Of a stretch of 11,137 bases of DNA, positions 1 to 6,352 are shown piece after piece. The stretch covers positions 1 through 11,137 of the forward strand of contig SKJM01000146.1 in NCBI GenBank assembly GCA_007122045.1, written 5' to 3'. Position 1 is the stretch's first letter; each line of letters opens with the position of its first letter. The notes beneath the pieces are model-generated. The model had not been told where the DNA came from and searched no databases. It saw only the letters and a list, made by a program, of their open reading frames with translations. The stretch comes from Planctomycetales bacterium (lineage in GTDB: Bacteria > Planctomycetota > Planctomycetia > Pirellulales > Thermoguttaceae). The translations under genes and the position numbers were made by a program.

Positions 1-1275
1 ACCCGGTACACCAACAAATACGGCAACGTGTGGGCCGGGGCGCCGGCGTACCTGCTCCTGTACCCGGACGACGAGGAGGTCCGCGGGCATTTCCTGCGCC
101 GGTTCGCCGAGTCGGAGGAGGTGTTCCAGAGCCCGGCCGGCTATTTCCACGAGGCGCTCGGGCCCGACTGGAGCTACAACTTCGGTACGCATCACAGCAA
201 TACCCGCATGGCGTGGCACCTCGCCCGGCAGTTGAACCTGGACGAAGCGGTCCGGCAGCTTGAGCGCGAACATGCGTTGTGGGCCGAGTGGCTTTCGCAC
301 AACGCCGTGCCGGAGCCCGACGGGTCGAGTTTCACGCTCAACCGGGCGATCGAAACGCGGCAGTCGCTCGCTCATTTCCGCCAGTTGGACACCCCGCTGG
401 CCGAAACCGTCGAGGCGGCCCGCGCGTTCGCCACCAGCCGCGAGGAATACGAGCAGGCGTTGAAACTGGCACGCGAGCGAACCGAGGCGACGTGGCCCGC
501 GGTGCCCGACTTGCGCGTGGGCGAGCACATGGGATACAGCCCGTACGCGTTCCTGCACCTGCGGCACCCGAACTACTATCCGACCGGGGCCGAGCGCGAC
601 GCCGCCCGGCGTCGCCTGCCCTACCTGGCCCGCGAGCGCTTCGTCCACCAGCGGGCCGACGACCGCTCCGCGCTGGCCGTCACCTGCGTGCGGCGGCCCG
701 CGTACTATGCCGTGTTCAACGCCGGCCCGGGCCGCGGCGGGCATCGCTACGGGCTCGGCCTGCTGTGGCATCCGCGGGCGGGAACCCTTTTGCAGCAGCA
801 AACGCGACGCGTTCCGGGGCCCGGCTGGGGAACCCGCACCGCCGACGCCGACCTGTACGAATCGGCCCCCATGGCGCCTGAATACGAAATGGACGGCGAA
901 CCTTTCGACGTGCGTCCCGGCAACCGCGACGTCGACGGCCGCAACCTCACCATTCGCTACCCGCTGGGCGAAACGGGAAACAAGACCGTTGCGTTCCTCG
1001 ACGACCAAATCGAAATACGGGTGGAACTGCCGGGCGCATTTTCTGAGAACGTGCCGTTGCTGGGGTATCCCGGCGACGACGTTGCCCACGCCGGCCGCCG
1101 CGTTACCGTGGCCCGGCACGGCGTCGTGCTCGAAATCGCCTTCGACGACGCGGCCGACGTAGAGTATGCCCGGCTCCCGCCCTGGCACGGCAGCCACGCC
1201 CCCGAGTGCCACTTCATTATTGCCTCGGCGCGCGACAACCTTGTGTACACGATACACCTCACGGAAGCCCCGTGA
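1..1275 (+). CDS. C-terminal part of a large uncharacterised protein
   Basis: The frame is open from the first base of the window (it reads TRYTNKYGNVWAGAP...) and stops with TGA at 1273-1275, so 424 residues of a longer protein are visible and the true start lies upstream. I do not recognise a named family with certainty. The first ~170 visible residues are helix-rich with many aromatic residues and a WSYNFGTHHSN segment. The last ~230 residues look beta-rich (YYAVFNAGPGRGGHRYG, then LTIRYPLGE, VAFLDDQIEIRVELPG, VVLEIAF). A helical part followed by a beta-sandwich recalls polysaccharide lyases of the heparinase II/III type, but no catalytic motif is established here, so this is only an inference. 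The codon bias is strong and the frame is uninterrupted, so it is clearly coding. It converges on the minus-strand remnants downstream. Confidence 0.85.
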   Translation, partial: TRYTNKYGNVWAGAPAYLLLYPDDEEVRGHFLRRFAESEEVFQSPAGYFHEALGPDWSYNFGTHHSNTRMAWHLARQLNLDEAVRQLEREHALWAEWLSHNAVPEPDGSSFTLNRAIETRQSLAHFRQLDTPLAETVEAARAFATSREEYEQALKLARERTEATWPAVPDLRVGEHMGYSPYAFLHLRHPNYYPTGAERDAARRRLPYLARERFVHQRADDRSALAVTCVRRPAYYAVFNAGPGRGGHRYGLGLLWHPRAGTLLQQQTRRVPGPGWGTRTADADLYESAPMAPEYEMDGEPFDVRPGNRDVDGRNLTIRYPLGETGNKTVAFLDDQIEIRVELPGAFSENVPLLGYPGDDVAHAGRRVTVARHGVVLEIAFDDAADVEYARLPPWHGSHAPECHFIIASARDNLVYTIHLTEAP

Positions 1276-1277
1276 GC

Positions 1278-1314
1278 CGTTCTTTCGGAGCGGCGCCTCG
1301 CTTGGAGACGAACG
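1278..1314. repeat. Imperfect hairpin just after the upstream gene
   Basis: An imperfect stem-loop begins three bases after the stop of the upstream gene. CGTTC (1278-1282) pairs with GAACG (1310-1314), TTTC (1283-1286) pairs with GAGA (1305-1308) using one G-U pair, and AGCG (1289-1292) pairs with CGCT (1299-1302) around a six-base loop. There is one bulge and one G-G mismatch. No T-tract follows on either strand, so it is not a classical Rho-independent terminator. It may slow or protect the 3' end of the transcript, or be a copy of a dispersed palindrome. Confidence 0.45.
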
Positions 1315-1351
1315 AAGCAGCCCGCCCCGCCAAGCGGCCTGCTCGTCGACT

Positions 1352-1756
1352 CGTCTGGTTCGTAATCAGCCCGACCCTTTCTCCTTCGAGTTGCACGAAC
1401 CGGTCGCGCCGGCGGACGTCGAGGCCGGTGAGCACGCGAGAGGTTGCCGGGGCGGGCTTGCCCGGCTTGCCGGGCGAGGCGGCGCCGGCGCGGTCGTCAA
1501 TGGCGGCGGCGGCGACGGTGGCGATGCGGCCGGCAAGCCGGTTGACCGCGCCCTTGCCGTCGGGGTGGACGCGGTTGCTGAGGAAGACGAAGAACAGGTC
1601 GAGCCCGGGGTCGATCCACAGGACCGTGCCGGTGAAGCCACCGTGGCCGAATGCCCGGTCGGAAAGGCGCTCGCCGCGGCTGGTCGAGTAGCCCGTGCGC
1701 ACGTCCCACCCCAGGGCCCGCAGGCCGGTGGAGACGGGGCGGGGCGCCGTCATGGC
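1352..1756 (-). pseudogene. Remnant of a beta-lactamase/DUF1343 fusion protein
   Basis: The minus-strand reading frame from about 1756 down to 1352 encodes an internal slice of a two-domain protein. It first gives the C-terminal end of a serine beta-lactamase-like (class C/esterase) domain: LGWDVRTGYSTSRGE, FGHGGFTGTVLWIDP (the HGG triplet sits where these proteins have their K/H-T-G box) and FLSNRVHPDGKG. After a short linker come the first residues of a DUF1343 domain: GLDVRRRDRF, then GERVGLITNQT. DUF1343 is the NamZ-type exo-muramidase family, and beta-lactamase-DUF1343 fusions occur in planctomycetes. The nucleophile-bearing SxxK half of the first domain and nearly all of DUF1343 are missing. 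Homology ends at NQT (about 1352); the frame then runs through the hairpin and stops at 1259. No plausible start of its own is visible. It is dead as an enzyme. Confidence 0.8.
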
Positions 1757-1883
1757 CTTCTGGATCAGGCATACCGGCCATCCCCACATCCTGGACGCGC
1801 ACCAAGTCCACAGCGGGCATCCGGCGGATCAGACCTCGCACAACGTTTCCGTCGAAGTTCTCGTCACTAACGAGCCTGATCAT
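1757..1883 (-). pseudogene. Truncated DUF5615 PIN-like toxin
   Basis: An ATG at 1883-1881 opens a frame reading MIRLVSDENFDGNVVRGLIR and then VDLVRVQDVGMAGMPDP. This is the N-terminal half of DUF5615 toxins, a PIN-like nuclease family normally partnered with DUF433 antitoxins. D7 in VSDENFDG matches the first acidic active-site position. Similarity stops after about residue 42, at position ~1757, exactly where the beta-lactamase/DUF1343 remnant begins in another frame. The frame itself runs on to a stop at 1497, giving a 128-codon chimeric ORF whose last two thirds are out-of-frame sequence. The remaining acidic residues of the PIN-like fold are lost, so nuclease activity is unlikely. The start overlaps the end of the DUF433 gene by 17 bases, the usual translationally coupled arrangement. 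Confidence 0.8.
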
Positions 1884-2232
1884 CGAGCAACCCCTTCGCC
1901 TTGGCCCGCCCCAGGACGAGTGCGCGCAAATTTCGCCGTTCGCCCTGGGCAGTCTCCACCCGGCGACGCACGTCCGCGGCGGCTTGATCGCGGTCGTGCA
2001 GATACCTCTCGAAGGGCGCGGGGTTGGCCAGGTAATGGCTTACGACGGCATAGACTTCGGGCAAGGTCAGGGTGTCGTACGCCTGCACAATGGCCTCAGG
2101 CGTTTCACCCTGCTTGAAAGCGAGAATCACCAGTTCCAGCAGTACGCGGCTTCGTCCCACGCGGAAAACGCCCGGTGGGTCTTCTCGTAGCGGAATAGCC
2201 AACGAAAGGGGCTCGAAATCGACAGCAGTCAT
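1867..2232 (-). CDS. DUF433 family antitoxin
   Basis: The protein has 121 residues. The core (about residues 22-77) has the DUF433 pattern: GVFRVGRSRVLLELVILAFK, then QGETPEAIVQAYDTLTLPEV and YAVVSHYLANPAPFERYL. This is a compact helix-turn-helix-like fold found in antitoxins encoded just before DUF5615 or PIN-like toxins. A charged tail of ~40 residues (residues 80-121) is probably the toxin-wrapping part; that role is inferred. The gene ends with TAG at 1869-1867, 17 bases inside the start of the toxin, which is truncated. The antitoxin is therefore intact but orphaned at this locus. A purine-rich GAAGGA lies 12 bases before the ATG and a TATACT box about 30 bases before it. Antitoxins of such pairs usually repress their own promoter; no operator is evident. 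Confidence 0.85.
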   Translation of the reverse strand: MTAVDFEPLSLAIPLREDPPGVFRVGRSRVLLELVILAFKQGETPEAIVQAYDTLTLPEVYAVVSHYLANPAPFERYLHDRDQAAADVRRRVETAQGERRNLRALVLGRAKAKGLLDDQAR

Positions 2233-2260
2233 TTTGCGGCAATGTCCTTCTCTGCTGCTC

Positions 2261-2286
2261 AGTATACTTCAGGTTCTACCCTTCAA
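2261..2286 (-). promoter_or_regulatory. Possible promoter of the DUF433/DUF5615 pair
   Basis: Read on the minus strand, TATACT (2266-2261) matches five of six positions of a sigma70 -10 box. A TTGAAG (2286-2281) lies upstream, but the spacer is only 14 bases, short for sigma70. The gap between the CoA-disulfide reductase stop and the DUF433 start is just 79 bases, and this is the best candidate in it. Confidence 0.3.
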
Positions 2287-2311
2287 CCGGTGCTCGAGTG
2301 TTCGCATCGAA

Positions 2312-3991
2312 CTATCCCTCCGGCCCGCCGGGCAGCATGTTCAGCGACGCGACGCCGCCGGACAGGTTGTGCACGTTCTCGAAGCCGTGCTGCCGGAGCA
2401 CGCGGATGGCATAGTACGACGTTTGGCCGAGGGCGCAGTGGACCCATATTTCGCGGTCGCGGGGCAGCTCACCAAGTCGTATTCGCAACTCGCCCAGCGG
2501 GATGTTCACCGTCCCCGGCACGGGCGCGGCGGCCGCCATGCCCGCCGGACGCACGTCGAGGACCAGGGGCCCGGGCTCGCCGTTGCGTTGCCGGTCGGCC
2601 CAGTCGTCCCAGAAGACCGTGGCCACGTCGCCGCGCAGCGTGTTGCCGGCGACGAATCCGGCCAGGTTCACCGGGTCTTTGGCGCTGCCGTACTGGGGCG
2701 CATAGCACAGTTCGGCCTCTTCGAGGTCGAACACCGTGCCGCCCATCTGAATGGCCATTGCAAGGACGTCGATGCGTTTATCGACGCCCGCCTTTCCTAC
2801 GGCCTGGGCGCCCAGCAGGCGGCCGCTCTCGGGAGCGAACAACAGCTTCAGCGTCATGCGATGCGGGCCGGGGTAGTAGCCGGCATGATCGTATGCATGG
2901 TTGTAGCTCTTGGCGTAGGCGATGCCGGCCCCGCGCAGCGCCTTTTCGCTCGCGCCGGTCATGGCCAGCGTCAGGTCGAACACCCCGACGACGGCCGTGC
3001 CCTGCACGCCGCGGAATCGGGCGTCGCGCCCGGCGATGACGTCGGCCGCGACGCGTCCCTGCCGGCTGGCCGGGCCGGCCAGCGGCACGAGCGCCGGGCG
3101 GCCGGTGACGACATCGCGCACCTCGGCGGCGTCGCCCAGGGCGAAGATACTCGGGTCGCTGGTGCGCATCTGCTCGTCCACCCGAATGCCGCCGGTGGCG
3201 CCGAGTTCGATGCCCGCGGCGCGAGCCAATTCGACCTCGGGCCGCACGCCGGCGGCCAGCACCACCAGGTCGGCCGAGAACCGTTCGCTGCCGCGGGTGA
3301 GCACGGTGAGCGTATCGCCCGGACCGGGCTCGAACCCGGCCGCCGGCATGTTCAGGTGCAGATCGACGCCTTGCCGGCGCAGCTCCTCGTGGACGGGGGT
3401 GACCATTTCCGGGTCGAACGGGGCCATCGCCTGGCCGGCCGCTTCGAGCAGGGTTACCTCGAGCCCGCGACGCGAGAGGTTTTCGATCATCTCCAGCCCG
3501 ATGTACCCCCCGCCCACCACGACCGCGCGCTCGGCCTCCTGCCGCTCGATCCACCGTTGGATCGCGTCGGTGTCTTCCAGGTTGCGGAGGGTGAACACGC
3601 CGGGCAGGTCGATGCCGGGCAGCGCCGGCCGGATGGGAGCAGCGCCGGGGGCGAGTACGAGCACGTCGTATCGCTCGGTCGAGACGTGCCCCGTCTCCAC
3701 GTGCTTCACCTCGATGGTCTTCGCCGCCCGGTCGATGGCGCACACCTCGTGCCGGGTGCGGACCTCGATGTTCATCGCGTCGCGGAATCGCTCCGGCGTG
3801 GCCACCAGGAGCCGGTTTCGCTGGGTAATGACGCCGCCCAAATAATACGGCAGGCCGCAGTTGGCGAAGGACACGTGCCCGCTGCGCTCGAAGATGAATA
3901 TCTCCGCGTGCTCGTCCATGCGTCGCAGGCGGGCGGCGCACGAGGCGCCCCCGGCGACGCCGCCTACGATCAACACTCTCCGTGCCGGCAT
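2312..3991 (-). CDS. CoA-disulfide reductase with C-terminal rhodanese domain
   Basis: This is a 559-residue FAD- and NAD(P)H-dependent oxidoreductase of the CoADR-RHD type, expected to reduce CoA disulfide, CoA persulfide or polysulfide in the cytoplasm. An N-terminal FAD-binding GGVAGG (10-15) is followed by SFANCGLPYYLGG, whose C45 is the single redox cysteine typical of the group. A second dinucleotide-binding site (VVVGGGYIGLEM, 157-168) binds NAD(P)H, and IFALGDAAEV (282-291) is the second FAD motif. Y372 and Y430 (in CYAPQYGSAKDPVN) fit the conserved tyrosines of CoADRs. Residues ~455-559 form a rhodanese domain with loop cysteine C519 in VHCALGQTSYYA. The start at 3991 is set by the FAD motif and by AGGAG six bases upstream; the open frame extends further to 4411 but that part overlaps the neighbour. 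It lies 23 bases after the metallopeptidase-like gene, probably in the same transcript. NADH oxidase or polysulfide reductase activity is the main alternative. Confidence 0.93.
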   Translation of the reverse strand: MPARRVLIVGGVAGGASCAARLRRMDEHAEIFIFERSGHVSFANCGLPYYLGGVITQRNRLLVATPERFRDAMNIEVRTRHEVCAIDRAAKTIEVKHVETGHVSTERYDVLVLAPGAAPIRPALPGIDLPGVFTLRNLEDTDAIQRWIERQEAERAVVVGGGYIGLEMIENLSRRGLEVTLLEAAGQAMAPFDPEMVTPVHEELRRQGVDLHLNMPAAGFEPGPGDTLTVLTRGSERFSADLVVLAAGVRPEVELARAAGIELGATGGIRVDEQMRTSDPSIFALGDAAEVRDVVTGRPALVPLAGPASRQGRVAADVIAGRDARFRGVQGTAVVGVFDLTLAMTGASEKALRGAGIAYAKSYNHAYDHAGYYPGPHRMTLKLLFAPESGRLLGAQAVGKAGVDKRIDVLAMAIQMGGTVFDLEEAELCYAPQYGSAKDPVNLAGFVAGNTLRGDVATVFWDDWADRQRNGEPGPLVLDVRPAGMAAAAPVPGTVNIPLGELRIRLGELPRDREIWVHCALGQTSYYAIRVLRQHGFENVHNLSGGVASLNMLPGGPEG

Positions 3992-4014
3992 GACAGACTC
4001 CTGTGGAGGACGGA

Positions 4015-5433
4015 TCAACGCAGTTTCATCATGTATGCTCGCCACACCCCTTCGAACTCGGCAAGCGGCATCTCGACCAGTTCCTCGAAACGCTCGATCG
4101 GCGACGCGTCGCCGGTGGGGGTCACGAACGCGGTCAAGGCGGGATCGTCGAGCAACCGCTGCTCGAACGCCAGGTAGTACGCCAACCCCCAGGCGTACAC
4201 GTATTTTTGCTGGGCCGCGGCGGCCAGGTTGTCGACCAGCAGGAACGCCTGATGATCCGCCTCGAGCAGGGCAGCCAGCGGCAGCGGCGCGTCGCCGCGC
4301 AAATCGGCCCGGAGCCGATCGAGCGCCTCGCGGTTGGGCGCGTCGATGCGCAACGTATCCGACTCCAGCAAGCCCCCGGAAAACAACACGGCCAGCCCTT
4401 CGTCGAGCCACACGGGAACGTCGTAGCGGTCGGCCGGGTAGACATAGTTCTGCAGGTAGGCGTGGAACGCTTCGTGGTACAGGCGGGCGAACAGGCGGCG
4501 GCCGATCTGCCGGAACGTTTGGGCGTTCTCGCGGTCGGAACGCTCCAGTTCGCGCTGCTTCTCGGCGATTTGGTTCTCGATCTTCCGCCGCTCGATGAGC
4601 AGGAGCCGGGTAACGTGATTGCGCGGACGCCCTTGCTCCCGCAATTGCGCCCCCAGGGCGGCCAGCCGCTCGGGGAGGGCCTGTTCAAGCTGCTCCAGTT
4701 CCTCGCGGATCGCCTTGTGGCGGGACTCGATGCGCGAAAGCGTGCTCGCGTGCCGCCCCAAGTCGCTGCCCACCACCACCAGGTTCGCCTCCTGGAGGTA
4801 GCAGGCCGGGTTGTCGAAGTGGAGGCCGAGGCGGGCGAGGAAAACGCGGTACTCGTCCCTCGACTGCAGGATCACCAGCCGCAACGGGCGGGGCGGCTCC
4901 ACCCGCGCCGGCAGAAGCTGGCGGTACGCCGTGAACACCTGGTCGGCCCGGACGATGATCCGGCGCGTGGTCGGTTCGTCGGCGGTGCTCTCCAGGTCGA
5001 ACCACCGGCCCCGATAGCGGTGGAAGTGCACGCCGTCGCGCTCGATCAGCGACAGCTTGACCGCATCCATGCGGCCCGCCTCGATCACCGCTCGGTGGCG
5101 AAACTCGTGGATCCGCAAGCGGAGCTGCTCGCGTCGTTCGGGCTCGAGCCGGTGGATGCTGGCAATGTGGCGGGTTTCGAGCGGTTGAATGACCAGGTGC
5201 ATCGGGCGGCCCGCCGGACGGAAGATGCGCATCATCCGCACCCAGTAATCGTCCTGCGATTCGATCAGGCCCTCGAAGCGGCGGCCGTCGTGGGTCTCGA
5301 CGTGCTCCATCGGCCAGTCGGCCGGTCCCAGCGGGGCGGTCATGCGCTGTGCGGCGACCTGCCCCACGGCGCAGGGGCTGGCGACCCACCCGACGGCAAA
5401 GGCAATCCAGACCGTCCGACTCGGCAGCGACAT
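4015..5433 (-). CDS. Secreted HExxH metallopeptidase-like protein (resembles DUF1570)
   Basis: The 472-residue protein has a short basic N-terminus and a hydrophobic stretch (VWIAFAVGWVASPCAVG, 8-24) that looks like a signal peptide, so it probably acts outside the cytoplasmic membrane. Residues ~44-95 resemble a small beta-domain (HVETHDGRRFEGLIESQDDY). A charged helical stretch at ~235-305 (REELEQLEQALPERL ... ENQIAEKQRELERSDREN) is a likely coiled coil. The zinc signature is YHEAFHAYL, with H320, E321 and H324, followed by VWLDEGLAVLF, whose E345 fits the third ligand of a gluzincin. The layout resembles the DUF1570 proteins common in planctomycetes; the substrate is unknown. A KYVYAWGLAYYLAFE helix at 410-424 lies in the conserved C-terminal half. 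It sits between the PilZ-like gene (43-base gap) and the CoA-disulfide reductase gene (23-base gap), all on one strand. The ribosome-binding site is weak (TGGAA). Confidence 0.85.
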   Translation of the reverse strand: MSLPSRTVWIAFAVGWVASPCAVGQVAAQRMTAPLGPADWPMEHVETHDGRRFEGLIESQDDYWVRMMRIFRPAGRPMHLVIQPLETRHIASIHRLEPERREQLRLRIHEFRHRAVIEAGRMDAVKLSLIERDGVHFHRYRGRWFDLESTADEPTTRRIIVRADQVFTAYRQLLPARVEPPRPLRLVILQSRDEYRVFLARLGLHFDNPACYLQEANLVVVGSDLGRHASTLSRIESRHKAIREELEQLEQALPERLAALGAQLREQGRPRNHVTRLLLIERRKIENQIAEKQRELERSDRENAQTFRQIGRRLFARLYHEAFHAYLQNYVYPADRYDVPVWLDEGLAVLFSGGLLESDTLRIDAPNREALDRLRADLRGDAPLPLAALLEADHQAFLLVDNLAAAAQQKYVYAWGLAYYLAFEQRLLDDPALTAFVTPTGDASPIERFEELVEMPLAEFEGVWRAYMMKLR

Positions 5434-5476
5434 GGTATTTCCAGGGCAAGTTGGCAGAAAGACTGTTCCGTTGCGT

Positions 5477-5950
5477 TCATTCTACCACCGGCTCGGCCTG
5501 CCGAGAAGCGGTAAGCCGTTCGAGGAACGTGCAGCCCACCAGCACCATCCGCCGCGCGGACGCCGGGTTCGCGCCGCCCGGCGCCCCGTCCTCGCTGAAA
5601 CGCTCCATGAGCCCCGATTCGTACACCAACACCGGTTCGGCATGCGTGACCCGCGCCGAGAGATAGATCGCATTCGGCGAGGTTCCGAAGGCGACCACGA
5701 GGAATCGGAAGGTGGGTTTGCCGGGCAGGAAGAAGGAAAACCCGCTGCGGTTGAGGTCGTGGCATTGCACTTCGGTAAACTCCGTTTCGTCGGGGATTCC
5801 GGGCGCTCGCCGCGGCGCAATCCGCTGGGTGGCCCCGAGCTGGGCCCGCGGCTCTTGCCGCCGGTCGCCCTCCGCCCCGCCGCCCGCTTGGGAAAGCTGG
5901 TGCACGAGGTTATAGAAACTGGCGTCGATTTCAGCTTCGAGCAAACCCAT
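5477..5950 (-). CDS. PilZ-domain-like protein
   Basis: The protein has 157 residues. After a helical, Gln/Gly/Arg-rich N-terminus it shows QRIAPRRAPG, giving an RxxxR motif (R43, R47), then VQCHDLNRSGFSFFLPGKP, which aligns with the second cyclic-di-GMP motif (D/N-x-S-x-x-G) as D65, N67, G70. Strands follow (FLVVAFG, IYLSARVTHAEPV) and the end reads MVLVGCTFLERL, as PilZ barrels do. PilZ domains bind cyclic-di-GMP; here Asn replaces the motif Ser, so binding is plausible but not assured. No signal peptide or membrane segment is visible. AGGAG nine bases before the ATG supports the start. It is the first gene of the minus-strand run with the metallopeptidase-like protein and CoA-disulfide reductase, though the products have no obvious shared pathway. 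The alternative is an unassigned planctomycete family with a PilZ-like fold. Confidence 0.65.
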   Translation of the reverse strand: MGLLEAEIDASFYNLVHQLSQAGGGAEGDRRQEPRAQLGATQRIAPRRAPGIPDETEFTEVQCHDLNRSGFSFFLPGKPTFRFLVVAFGTSPNAIYLSARVTHAEPVLVYESGLMERFSEDGAPGGANPASARRMVLVGCTFLERLTASRQAEPVVE

Positions 5951-6044
5951 GGTCGGAAACTCCTGATCGTTGGCCGCGGAAGGGGCTGCGGTTGCTGACG
6001 CTACCCCCTAAAGGGAGGGCGGTCAGGCTCTGCGCCCACACTGA

Positions 6045-6073
6045 ATTATGGCACACCGATGCTTTACGGTAGA
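6045..6073 (-). promoter_or_regulatory. Weak candidate promoter for the PilZ-like operon
   Basis: On the minus strand, CATAAT (6050-6045) matches five of six -10 positions, but the matching -35 position 17 bases upstream (TCTACC, 6073-6068) is poor. It lies about 95 bases before the PilZ-like start. Confidence 0.25.
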
Positions 6074-6105
6074 TGGGGGAGGGTCAAACCAGTCAATCAT
6101 GGCAC

Positions 6106-6134
6106 TTGACCGGCCCGGTTCTTCGGCTCAAAAT
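6106..6134 (+). promoter_or_regulatory. Candidate sigma70-type promoter for trpB
   Basis: TTGACC (6106-6111) and CAAAAT (6129-6134) are separated by exactly 17 bases, matching five and four of six consensus positions. Transcription from it would begin near 6141 and give a leader of about 210 bases that contains the palindrome at 6194-6299. Its position fits, but there is no independent support. Confidence 0.35.
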
Positions 6135-6193
6135 GATGTTTCGCGGGAACCGGTTGGGCGTTGCCCTCGGCGTGTCCGAAGGCCCGATTCCTA

Positions 6194-6299
6194 CCACGTA
6201 GGATGGACATTCGTGTCCGTCGCGTCCGCAACATGGACGGGAACGGCTGCCAGAGTCGGACGGACAGGCTGGACGGACAGGAATGGCCATCCTACGTGG
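6194..6299. repeat. 106-base imperfect palindrome upstream of trpB
   Basis: Two 28-base arms, 6194-6221 and 6272-6299, are reverse complements at 26 of 28 positions. They begin CCACGTAGGATGG and end CCATCCTACGTGG. The 50-base centre (6222-6271) contains further GTCCGC/GGACGG-type partial inverted repeats, so a transcript could fold into a long branched hairpin. There are no flanking target-site duplications that I can identify and no coding sequence. The form fits a small non-autonomous, MITE-like or REP-like dispersed element. I have the impression that sequences of this kind recur in Pirellulales intergenic regions, but cannot verify it here. Confidence 0.8.
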
Positions 6300-6352
6300 G
6301 GCCGCTGCCAGTTACCAAAGAACGAGAGCGACTTCTTCCACAAGCCTGCATT

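Larger units (their letters stand above)
5951..6352. other. Divergent intergenic region between the PilZ-like gene and trpB
   Basis: This 402-base gap has no supported gene. Small open frames cross it, but they only translate the palindrome and shared upstream sequence. It holds an AGGAG ribosome-binding site for the PilZ-like gene, a possible promoter on each strand, and the long palindrome at 6194-6299. No clear ribosome-binding site precedes trpB. Confidence 0.7.

Noticed and set aside
2072..4177. Plus-strand open frame of about 700 codons
   Set aside because: It lies antisense to the CoA-disulfide reductase gene, has no family motifs, and is explained by the GC-rich third-position bias of that gene.
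3992..4411. N-terminal extension of the CoA-disulfide reductase by 140 codons
   Set aside because: It overlaps the preceding gene; the FAD motif begins right after the ATG at 3991, which also has a strong AGGAG site.
4003..5514. Plus-strand open frame of about 500 codons
   Set aside because: It is the antisense shadow of the metallopeptidase-like gene, whose HExxH motif, signal peptide and ribosomal context are real.
6161..6352. N-terminal extension of TrpB through the palindrome
   Set aside because: The extra residues only translate the repeat; the family N-terminus begins after the ATG at 6353.
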